The notes below the pieces were generated by a model, which saw only the letters and a list, made by a program, of their open reading frames with translations, searched no databases and was not told where the DNA came from. This document shows, one piece after another, positions 33,559-40,407 of a stretch of 64,000 nt of DNA. Both the position numbers and the translations under genes were made by a program. Every line of letters starts with the position of its first letter. The stretch's first letter is position 1. The stretch covers positions 730-64,729 of the forward strand of contig QHME01000005.1 of the NCBI GenBank assembly GCA_003258735.1, written 5' to 3'. Source of the DNA: Candidatus Melainabacteria bacterium. Lineage in GTDB: Bacteria; Cyanobacteriota; Vampirovibrionia; Gastranaerophilales; Gastranaerophilaceae.

Positions 33559-34114
33559 CTGTAGTATTCATATCTTTATTCAAAGCTTCATCTTCAACTG
33601 CATCAATTACTTTGATATCTGACACAGAACCGGTAAATTTGTAATCAGGACCTTCCAATGTTATAGGTAAACCTAATTTGATTTTGTTACCGCCAACAAC
33701 TGCACCATCTTTTGTAATTTTAGCTTTGTCAGTCAAAGTAACAACTACATCGTACAAGTCCGGTTGAGAAACATCTTCAACCACGATTACTACTTTTTTA
33801 GAGTTTAAAGTAGGTAAAACAATTTTTCTTCTGTCTGCCTTAACATCAACAATGTCCAAATCTGAATAAGGAACATTTCTGATACTAATAAAAGTTTTTT
33901 CGCCCTTTTTAATTGGAATTTCACTACCAGAGATGGTTACCCCTCTCATATAAACTTTAAACACAATGTTTGAAGTAGCTTCAATTTGCTTATCGGCTGT
34001 TTGCCTAAAACCTTTATAAGTTATAAACCCTACACCCAAGGCTATTACTACACAAGCCAAAATAATAAAATCTACAATTCGGAATTTTTTAAAAAATTCT
34101 TTTAAATTATTCAT
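33545..34114 (-). CDS. DUF4330 membrane-anchored protein
   Basis: A 189-residue protein with one N-terminal membrane helix (VDFIILACVVIALGVGFITY, about 14-33) and a beta-rich exterior domain (FKVYMRGV, GEKTFISIRNVPYSDLDI, LGLPITLEGPDYKFTGSVSDI). This is the layout of DUF4330, found mainly in Cyanobacteria and relatives. Its function is unknown. A GGAG site precedes the ATG, and it lies between the sugar kinase and O-antigen ligase genes. Confidence 0.85.
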   Translation of the reverse strand: MNNLKEFFKKFRIVDFIILACVVIALGVGFITYKGFRQTADKQIEATSNIVFKVYMRGVTISGSEIPIKKGEKTFISIRNVPYSDLDIVDVKADRRKIVLPTLNSKKVVIVVEDVSQPDLYDVVVTLTDKAKITKDGAVVGGNKIKLGLPITLEGPDYKFTGSVSDIKVIDAVEDEALNKDMNTTDDVQ

Positions 34115-34129
34115 AAAAAAGTCTCCTTC

Positions 34130-35140
34130 TTATATTTTTATACTCTGAACAGCATCTAGAAGTTCTTCTACAGTTGTTGTCGCACAACCAAATTGACGAA
34201 CAACAAGACTAGCTGCTACATTACCAATCAACGCTGAATACACAGAATCTAAGCCTGCAGCCAAAGCCAAAGAATAAACTGCCGTAACTGTATCACCAGC
34301 ACCTGTAACATCAAAAACTTCTGATTTGTTAAAGACAGGAATTTTTGTATAATTATTGTTTGGTTTTGCAACAAACATACCATCAGCACCACAGGTAATT
34401 AAAACAGATTTTGCGTTAGTATCTTTTAATAAAATTTCACCTGCTTTTTTCAAATCTTCTTCTGTTTCAATTTTGAAACCAACTGATTTTTCAGTATCAG
34501 GCAAATTCGGAGTCATCGAAGTTACATTTTTATAACTGTCCAAATCTCTTTGAGCATCAACAACAACAACTTTTCCCAACTTATTTGCATAATCTGTTGT
34601 AAATTTAATAATTCTATCTGTCAATGTTCCAATATGATAATTTGATAAGATAACAGCATCATAATCTGGCAGAACTTTTTCTATATTTTTAATAACTTTT
34701 TCTTCTGTTTCATGTGAAATAGGACCTTTTGATTGCCTATCAACACGCACTATTTGTTGAGTGATAGATGTCGTAATCGCACCTGAAATTCTTGTTTTTA
34801 CAATTGTTTTACGAGATTTATCTTTAACAATTTTTGAACAATCAATATTTGCTTTTTCAAACGTATCAAATAACAATTCAGAATAATAATCATCACCTGC
34901 AACACCAATAACACCAACCTTGCCGTCATTCAATGTTGCAACGTTATGAGCTGCGTTTGACGCACCACCCAAAATCAATTTTGTTTTTGTGTGCTGCAAA
35001 ATCAAAACAGGAGCTTCACGTGAAATACGTTCGGCATCACCATAAATCATTTCATCCAAAGCTAAATCGCCAACAACCAAAACTCTGGGTGTTACGAGCT
35101 GTTTAATACCATCAATAACTTTTTGTTTATCTATATTCAT
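34130..35140 (-). CDS. hldA: PfkB-family kinase, heptose-7-phosphate kinase-like (RfaE domain I)
   Basis: A 336-residue ribokinase-fold enzyme. VLVVGDLALDEMIYGDAERISREAPV and LGGASNAAHNVATL match domain I of RfaE/HldE, which phosphorylates D-glycero-D-manno-heptose-7-phosphate at O1 for LPS core synthesis. The catalytic segment DVTGAGDTVTAVY (about 270-282) is intact. Domain II (the nucleotidyltransferase) is absent, so it corresponds to stand-alone HldA. It heads an operon with DUF4330 and O-antigen ligase. I chose the internal ATG (35140) over a TTG three codons upstream; neither has a clear ribosome binding site. Confidence 0.82.
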   Translation of the reverse strand: MNIDKQKVIDGIKQLVTPRVLVVGDLALDEMIYGDAERISREAPVLILQHTKTKLILGGASNAAHNVATLNDGKVGVIGVAGDDYYSELLFDTFEKANIDCSKIVKDKSRKTIVKTRISGAITTSITQQIVRVDRQSKGPISHETEEKVIKNIEKVLPDYDAVILSNYHIGTLTDRIIKFTTDYANKLGKVVVVDAQRDLDSYKNVTSMTPNLPDTEKSVGFKIETEEDLKKAGEILLKDTNAKSVLITCGADGMFVAKPNNNYTKIPVFNKSEVFDVTGAGDTVTAVYSLALAAGLDSVYSALIGNVAASLVVRQFGCATTTVEELLDAVQSIKI

Positions 35141-35230
35141 AAAAACCAACTTTTTATTTTATTACATTGAAATTCTAGCACAAACAAAATTTTAGACAAA
35201 ATTTAATGGAAAGTGCCCCTCCCTATAAAT

Positions 35231-35262
35231 AAAAAGCCCTCTTCTAATCAAAAGGGCTTTTT
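35231..35262 (-). terminator. Rho-independent terminator
   Basis: AAAAAGCCCT-CT pairs with A-AAGGGCTTTTT around TCTAATC. It lies 21 nt beyond the stop of the 35283-35729 gene on the minus strand. Confidence 0.75.
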
Positions 35263-35282
35263 AATAATAGTTAATTTAAACA

Positions 35283-35729
35283 TTATCCATTTACTTGTTT
35301 CAATACATTCAAGATAGCAGTCAATGAATCTTTTAATCGTTCTTTAATAGGAGTTTTAAGAGTAAATTCAGAATTTACTATTGTAGGTCGCTCAAAACCT
35401 CCTACAACTTTGCCATTTTCTTTATTACAACCAATAGAATAAATTTCTTTTCCCTTGTGAAAATATTGATACTTTTTACTACCATTTGTTAGTGTTGTAA
35501 TTTGAGCTTGATGAATTCCTGCCTTATACAACGGTGTCCTTTTCCCATAAGAAATCAATCTTGTAATACCTGCACTCGCATCACCAAAAGAATCGCCTCC
35601 AGAAGTAAGTAGATTGTCAACGCAATTTAACCCAGTTTCTACTTTTGTCCCAGTTTTTGGATTAACCGTTTTTGAAATAACTTGTTGTAATTTAACACGA
35701 GAACTTGGAACAATACTTAAAAATGTCAT
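35283..35729 (-). CDS. Hypothetical protein downstream of a pentanucleotide repeat tract
   Basis: A 148-residue protein with no recognised domain. It is polar and basic, with a GGDSFGDASAG segment near 44-54 and a beta-rich middle (QITTLTNGSKKYQYFHKGKEIYSIG, about 76-100). No signal peptide or membrane helix. An AAAGG site lies 10 nt before the ATG. Its promoter region carries ten copies of a pentamer next to the expected -35 position, which suggests expression may vary by phase. Lineage-specific accessory gene. Confidence 0.65.
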   Translation of the reverse strand: MTFLSIVPSSRVKLQQVISKTVNPKTGTKVETGLNCVDNLLTSGGDSFGDASAGITRLISYGKRTPLYKAGIHQAQITTLTNGSKKYQYFHKGKEIYSIGCNKENGKVVGGFERPTIVNSEFTLKTPIKERLKDSLTAILNVLKQVNG

Positions 35730-35761
35730 AATAAAATACCTTTCTTTTCTTTACCTACGTA

Positions 35762-35767
35762 TTTATA
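35762..35767 (-). promoter_or_regulatory. Putative -10 box (TATAAA) below the pentamer tract
   Basis: TATAAA on the minus strand, 32 nt before the ATG at 35729. With a 17-bp spacer the -35 hexamer would fall at 35785-35790, three to five bases from the end of the repeat tract. No good -35 consensus is present. Confidence 0.35.
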
Positions 35768-35795
35768 AAAACAAGAAAATAAAAAATTTTACCTG

Positions 35796-35845
35796 TTCTG
35801 TTCTGTTCTGTTCTGTTCTGTTCTGTTCTGTTCTGTTCTGTTCTG
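35796..35845. repeat. Ten tandem TTCTG pentamers (simple sequence repeat)
   Basis: Ten perfect copies of TTCTG (CAGAA on the minus strand), preceded by a partial CTG. It is the only long perfect microsatellite I see in the window. It lies about 66 nt upstream of the minus-strand gene at 35283-35729 and abuts that gene's core promoter. Confidence 0.97.
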
Positions 35846-35942
35846 TCAGGCATTATAATTGAAATTTGTGGGATTTAAGATTCTCTTATTATTTCTTAAC
35901 AATTACACTTTTATTAAGAATTGTAAATTTGAGAAGTCAAAT

Positions 35943-35970
35943 TTAGCAATTTTTCAAATTGAGAATACTT
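35943..35970 (+). promoter_or_regulatory. AGCAA...ATACTT promoter block
   Basis: AGCAA at 35945 and ATACTT at 35965-35970 show exactly the same spacing as at 31773 and 44729. Transcription would start near 35977 and run into the terminator at 36013. Confidence 0.4.
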
Positions 35971-35976
35971 TATATA

Positions 35977-36041
35977 AATATATAAAGCTCTCTCTTCTTA
36001 TTTAAACGGATAGGCCTTGGTATAAACAAGGTCTTTTTTTT
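35977..36041 (+). ncRNA. Candidate small RNA of about 65 nt
   Basis: A promoter block at 35943-35970 is followed after only about 35 nt by a complete terminator: GGCCTTG, loop GTATAAA, CAAGGTC and eight T. No open frame fits between them. The next gene begins at 36095 with its own promoter block after the terminator. A short independent RNA is the simplest reading; an attenuated leader for 36095 is the alternative. Inferred from layout only. Confidence 0.35.
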
Positions 36042-36061
36042 ATGCTTGTTTTTAAATTTAT

Positions 36062-36084
36062 GGCAAATTTTAAAATTAGAGACT
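36062..36084 (+). promoter_or_regulatory. GGCAA-type promoter, leaderless, for the 36095 gene
   Basis: GGCAA begins 33 nt before the ATG, and GAGACT (36079-36084) occupies the -10 position, followed by TTATATAAAT and directly the ATG. No ribosome binding site can fit, so the transcript would start at or near the A of ATG. Confidence 0.4.
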
Positions 36085-36094
36085 TTATATAAAT

Positions 36095-36919
36095 ATGCAA
36101 ATCAGTAACATCACTACCCCCTCTCAAAGTTTTGGTGCAAACTTAAATTCTCCAAAACTAAAATTCAAAAACAAAGACTTTTTTGTAAACATCCACGGCT
36201 TTGGTAAAAACATTGTTTGGGCGCATTATATAAAAGAGACTGCAGATACTTCGGTTAATCTGATTAGGAAAGATACCGCATTTGAAAATGTTCTGAGATT
36301 TATCACTGCAGGCGTAACAAAAGCCAATAAATACACTTTAGATATGACAAAAAAAGAACATACAGGAATCCTACGTACATTTAGAAAAGATTGGCGCTGT
36401 GGCTCCCAGTGGCACGACATTATTACAGAGTATGGGGATAAACATTCCAGATATCATTCTTACGCAGAGCGCTTAGACCACAGGATATTTTATCCACTTA
36501 AAAATCCCTATTCTGACATCAATCTGACAAAACCTATTTCAGGAATGGGCGAAATAGAACCAAACTATTTGCTCCACGGAAGCCTCACATCCATAAACGC
36601 AGCACTTGATTATGTTGGCAAATTATACAAAAACCTAACAAAATATGTCAAAATGGACGTTAAACCGGAACACTTAGAAGATATTAACAATAACATTGCT
36701 GAAATTCGCTGGGTAATAGCACATGCAACACCTTGGGAGCGAGGAAGTGATTCAATTGCTAATGTATTTATTCGCTCAATATACAAAGCTCTAGGTGTTA
36801 AAGCGACTCCGCTAAAAAAAGGAATTTCGCTGGACATAGAGGCTTATTGTACAAATTTAGGTAAATACAAAAAGAATTTTCCTAACTACTTTGAAAAATC
36901 TCCAACAGTAATTATGTAA
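36095..36919 (+). CDS. Orphan protein with MQISNIT start and SFGA box
   Basis: A 274-residue soluble protein. MQISNITTPSQSFGA (1-15) is the most compact example of the shared N-terminus. The body is basic and helical, with many Trp/His/Tyr residues. The segment EIRWVIAHATPWERGSDSIA (203-222), followed by a helix, superficially resembles the H-x-PF-x-x-GNG loop-helix of Fic proteins (H210, P213, G217) but lacks the GN-GR residues. I do not assign a family. Predicted leaderless mRNA. It is convergent with gcvPA, and its end is 6 bp from the gcvPA stop. Confidence 0.68.
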   Translation: MQISNITTPSQSFGANLNSPKLKFKNKDFFVNIHGFGKNIVWAHYIKETADTSVNLIRKDTAFENVLRFITAGVTKANKYTLDMTKKEHTGILRTFRKDWRCGSQWHDIITEYGDKHSRYHSYAERLDHRIFYPLKNPYSDINLTKPISGMGEIEPNYLLHGSLTSINAALDYVGKLYKNLTKYVKMDVKPEHLEDINNNIAEIRWVIAHATPWERGSDSIANVFIRSIYKALGVKATPLKKGISLDIEAYCTNLGKYKKNFPNYFEKSPTVIM

Positions 36920-36925
36920 GAGAAA

Positions 36926-38170
36926 CTATACCAATTTTACATAGTTTTCGATTTCATCTTCGCTATTCATTTCTGTTGTAGCTACAAGAATCTTTGTATC
37001 ATCAAGTTTTATACCGCCTAAGATGTGGTGTTCTTTTAAATTTGCTAAGAATTCATCTGCATTATCAACAACAATAACAAATTCGTTGAAAAATTTATCT
37101 GTTAAGATTTTTACACCTTTTGCTTTCAATTTATCTGCAAGTAGATGAGCATTTTTTGCAGATAAATATCCTGCTTGTTTAAAACCTTTTTCACCCATTA
37201 CTGACAAATACAAAGTTGAACAAAGCCCTATCAAAGCTTGATTTGAACAAATATTACTTGTAGCTTTTTCTCTTTTGATATGCTGTTCTCTTGTTTGAAT
37301 AGTTAAACAAAAAGCTTGTTTTCCGTCTTTATCTACAGTTCTCCCTGCAAGCCTGCCTGGAAGTTGTCTCATAAATTTTTCACGACAAGCCATAAAACCT
37401 GCAGTTGGTCCACCAAAATTCATAGGAATACCAAGAGTTTGAATATCACCGACAACAATATCAGCACCATATTCTGATGGAGGTTTTAGAATTGATAAAG
37501 TTGATGGATCAGTACAAATGACAAGCAAACAATCTACAGCACTTGGAGTTAATATTTCTCCGTAATAATTTGGTGTTTGAACCAATACACACGCATAATC
37601 TTTTGTCTCTGACGGAATTTCATCTACAAAATCTATTTCAATAGATTGAGAATATGTATATGTCTTAATTATCCTTATATATTCAGGATTTAGTGAATTT
37701 AGCACACAAACTTTGTATTTTTTAGAAATCCTACAAGCCATAAGAATAGCCTCAGCACAAGCCGTCCCAGCATCATAAACAGTAGCATTTGCAATATCCA
37801 TGCCGGTTAATCTACAAATCATTGTCTGAAACTCATACATTACCTGTAATGTTCCTTGTGAAATTTCAGGTTGGTAAGGAGTATAAGCTGTATTAAACTC
37901 AAATCTGTTCGCAACTTGCGCAATACAAGCAGGAATGAATTTGTTATATATTCCACCGCCTAAAAATGTAGCATAATCCGATTGATTATCCTTAGCCAAA
38001 ATTTTAACCTGCTTTTGAGTTTCCATTTCACTCAAACCTTCAGGAAGCTCAAGAGCTGACATTCTCACACTTTGCGGAATCTGTTTAAATAAATCTTCAA
38101 CAGAATTTACTCCAATGCTATCGCACATTTCCTGTTTTGTTTTTTCATTGTGTACTAAAAAGTTTTTCAT
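36926..38170 (-). CDS. gcvPA: Glycine dehydrogenase (decarboxylating) subunit 1
   Basis: The N-terminal half of the split P-protein of the glycine cleavage system, which decarboxylates glycine and passes aminomethyl to lipoyl-GcvH. FLGGGIYNKFIPACI, TAYTPYQPEISQGTLQVMYEFQTMIC and NATVYDAGTACAEA are diagnostic. At 414 residues it is slightly short for the family (about 440). It follows gcvT and gcvH. The partner gcvPB, which carries the PLP lysine and normally comes next, is not here; the following gene is a convergent orphan. Confidence 0.92.
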   Translation of the reverse strand: MKNFLVHNEKTKQEMCDSIGVNSVEDLFKQIPQSVRMSALELPEGLSEMETQKQVKILAKDNQSDYATFLGGGIYNKFIPACIAQVANRFEFNTAYTPYQPEISQGTLQVMYEFQTMICRLTGMDIANATVYDAGTACAEAILMACRISKKYKVCVLNSLNPEYIRIIKTYTYSQSIEIDFVDEIPSETKDYACVLVQTPNYYGEILTPSAVDCLLVICTDPSTLSILKPPSEYGADIVVGDIQTLGIPMNFGGPTAGFMACREKFMRQLPGRLAGRTVDKDGKQAFCLTIQTREQHIKREKATSNICSNQALIGLCSTLYLSVMGEKGFKQAGYLSAKNAHLLADKLKAKGVKILTDKFFNEFVIVVDNADEFLANLKEHHILGGIKLDDTKILVATTEMNSEDEIENYVKLV

Positions 38171-38172
38171 AA

Positions 38173-38553
38173 TTATTCCAATTCTTCTTTATAATCTGCG
38201 TATGACATCAAATCCTTAAATTCATCTTCTGATGCATCTGATTCAACTTTTACTAACCAACCGTTTTCATAGCAATCTTCGTTTAATTTTTCAGGAGTAT
38301 CAACTAAATCGCTATTAACATCAACTATTTTTCCACTGATTGGCATATAAATTTCAGAAGCGGCTTTTACTGATTCAATATTAGCAAATGTATCTTCTTT
38401 TTTGAATTCATCACCAACATCAGGTAATTCTAAAAATACAATATCACCAAGTTGTTCTATCGCATAATCAGTCAAACCGATTACATATTTATCGCCTTCT
38501 TTTACAATATATTCATGTGATTTTGAACACAACATTTCTTCTTTAAAACCCAT
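38173..38553 (-). CDS. gcvH: Glycine cleavage system H protein
   Basis: A 126-residue lipoyl carrier. The lipoylation site lies in ESVKAASEIYMPISG (lysine near 63), with ITDYA-like GLTDYAIEQLGDIVFLELP and NEDCYENGWL-like segments typical of GcvH. It abuts gcvPA (2-bp gap) and follows gcvT by 37 bp. Confidence 0.96.
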   Translation of the reverse strand: MGFKEEMLCSKSHEYIVKEGDKYVIGLTDYAIEQLGDIVFLELPDVGDEFKKEDTFANIESVKAASEIYMPISGKIVDVNSDLVDTPEKLNEDCYENGWLVKVESDASEDEFKDLMSYADYKEELE

Positions 38554-38590
38554 CTATATTCTCCTTTTCATAATTCATTTGTCATTTTTT

Positions 38591-39691
38591 CTACACTCTG
38601 TTTCTCTTTTCGATAAACGGACGTTTAACAATTTCCGCATCATGAAGTTTTTCTCTTATCATAACCTGAACTTTTGCACCTGTGCAAATTTCTTTGTCAT
38701 TTTTTACATACCCAAGTGCAATATTTTTGCCTGTACTTGGAGAAACACATCCACTTGTAACATATCCGACTTTTTCACCCTTGAAATAAATATCGTAACC
38801 GTGTCTTGCAATATTTCTATCAAGCATAACAAGTCCGACCAAACGTTTTGAAACACCATTTGCAATTTGGCTCATAATGATTTCTTTTCCATTATAATCA
38901 GCTTGCTTATCTTTTGGAACAGACCAAGACAAACCTGCCTCAATAGGAGTTGTCATCTCGTCCAAATCGTTACCATATAAATGTAAAGCAGCCTCAAGTC
39001 TCAAGGTATCTCGAGCGCCTAGTCCGATTGGTTTAATACCGTATTCTTGCCCTTCTTCCAATATTTTATCCCACAAATATTCAGAATACTCATTTTCCAC
39101 GAGAAGTTCAAATCCATCTTCTCCGGTATACCCTGTTCTTGAGGCTAATAATCTGATACCTTCAATAATTGCAGGTTTTATTGTAAAAGATTTTTGATTT
39201 TCCACATTATAGCCCATTTTACGCATCAAATCTATTGCCCTTGGACCTTGCACAGCCAGTAGAGAATAATTGTGCGATTGGTTATCAATTTTAACATTCA
39301 TTCCGCGCTTATTTCGAACTATCCAGTTCAAATCTTCATCAATACGAGAGGCATTGCAAATTACCAAATAATATTCTATGCCCAATTTGTAAATAATAAG
39401 ATCATCAATAAGTCCACCGTTTTTGTTAGGCAATTGACAATATACAGCTTTTTCATAATCAAGCTTTTCTATATTTTGAGGAACTATTTTATTTAAAAAC
39501 GCAGTCGCATCTTTTCCGGATACAAAAACTTCACCCATATGAGAAACATCAAACAAGCCGACTTTTTCTCTAACAGTTTTATGTTCTTCTATAATTGATG
39601 AATATTGAACAGGCATATGCCAACCTGCAAAATCAACCATCTTTGCACCCAATGCTACGTGTTTATCATGTAAGTATGTTTCTTTAACCAT
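38591..39691 (-). CDS. gcvT: Glycine cleavage system T protein (aminomethyltransferase)
   Basis: Transfers the methylene group from aminomethyl-lipoyl-GcvH to tetrahydrofolate. MVDFAGWHMPVQYSS, VGLFDVSHMGEV, GYTGEDGFE and the C-terminal GCVSPSTGKNIALGYV are conserved. 366 residues. The ATG at 39691 is chosen because GAGGGGG lies 5-6 nt before it; upstream in-frame codons overlap the nuclease gene region. No glycine riboswitch is visible in the 77-bp gap upstream. Confidence 0.96.
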   Translation of the reverse strand: MVKETYLHDKHVALGAKMVDFAGWHMPVQYSSIIEEHKTVREKVGLFDVSHMGEVFVSGKDATAFLNKIVPQNIEKLDYEKAVYCQLPNKNGGLIDDLIIYKLGIEYYLVICNASRIDEDLNWIVRNKRGMNVKIDNQSHNYSLLAVQGPRAIDLMRKMGYNVENQKSFTIKPAIIEGIRLLASRTGYTGEDGFELLVENEYSEYLWDKILEEGQEYGIKPIGLGARDTLRLEAALHLYGNDLDEMTTPIEAGLSWSVPKDKQADYNGKEIIMSQIANGVSKRLVGLVMLDRNIARHGYDIYFKGEKVGYVTSGCVSPSTGKNIALGYVKNDKEICTGAKVQVMIREKLHDAEIVKRPFIEKRNRV

Positions 39692-39768
39692 ATTTTCCCC
39701 CTCAAAATTTATATTAATTGTGCCCATAATCTGCCAATTTGTCAATGCTTTATTTAGATAAGTAACAC

Positions 39769-40407
39769 TTACGAACGAGGACAAATTTTTGAATACTCAC
39801 ATTTTTGACAATTTTGTAATTTACAAAGATAAACCGCATCTGAATTTATTTTGTCACAAATTTCAAGAATACGTTTTGTATATTCAGTTTTTGCAATGTC
39901 ATTAAATGGAATAACATAGTTCTTCTTATCTTTTAAATTTATATAAACAAAAGCAAGTCCACTATAATTAGCCAAATGTGCATCCAAAGATAGCAAGTAA
40001 ATCATTGTTTGATAGTCAAATTCAGGAGTTTTTGGAATTGAACCGGTTTTATAATCTAAGACATAAAAGTAGTCGTTGTCAAACACAACAGCATCCAATC
40101 TGCCACCAACCCAATAATCCCCAATTTTACAAGATAATTGATATTCGGAATTGTAATAATCTTTTTGAAAAAATTGATTACCTAAAAGTAAATTCCACAC
40201 ATCTTTTTCTTCTTGAGTTAAAGCAGTTTCAATTCGAGAGATATTTACCCCTTGCAAAAAATAATTAGCCAGTGCGTGGATTTTTTTCCCTTTTTCAAAA
40301 GGGGTTGAAGATAATGGGACATTAACATTTTCGACATATCGAAAATAGAATTTTTTAGGACATTGTTCATAAGTTTTTAACATATTTGGAGAAAAACTAT
40401 TTGTCAT
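39769..40407 (-). CDS. PD-(D/E)XK nuclease with Fe-S cluster cysteines (AddB/Cas4-like)
   Basis: A 212-residue RecB-family nuclease. SPNMLKTYEQCPKKFYFRY (N-terminal), GGRLDAVVFDNDYFYVLDYKTG (catalytic D...D-x-K, about 104-125) and the C-terminal C-x2-C-x5-C (CQKCEYSKIC) give four cysteines, one N-terminal and three C-terminal. This is the pattern of the iron-sulfur nuclease domain of AddB and Cas4. The start overlaps the helicase gene by 11 bp, so the two are translationally coupled and probably form one enzyme. No CRISPR genes are near, so a recombination or repair role is preferred. Confidence 0.85.
   Translation of the reverse strand: MTNSFSPNMLKTYEQCPKKFYFRYVENVNVPLSSTPFEKGKKIHALANYFLQGVNISRIETALTQEEKDVWNLLLGNQFFQKDYYNSEYQLSCKIGDYWVGGRLDAVVFDNDYFYVLDYKTGSIPKTPEFDYQTMIYLLSLDAHLANYSGLAFVYINLKDKKNYVIPFNDIAKTEYTKRILEICDKINSDAVYLCKLQNCQKCEYSKICPRS

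Noticed and set aside
35614..35862. Open frame encoding a repeated CSVLF peptide
   Set aside because: It is the plus-strand reading of the (TTCTG)n tract and runs antisense to the gene at 35283-35729, with no start signals.
39692..39768. Glycine riboswitch upstream of gcvT
   Set aside because: The 77-bp gap is too short for a tandem glycine aptamer and shows none of its conserved stems.
39769..40407. Cas4 nuclease implying a CRISPR locus
   Set aside because: No cas genes or direct-repeat arrays exist in the window, and the gene is coupled to an AddA-like helicase, which fits DNA repair.
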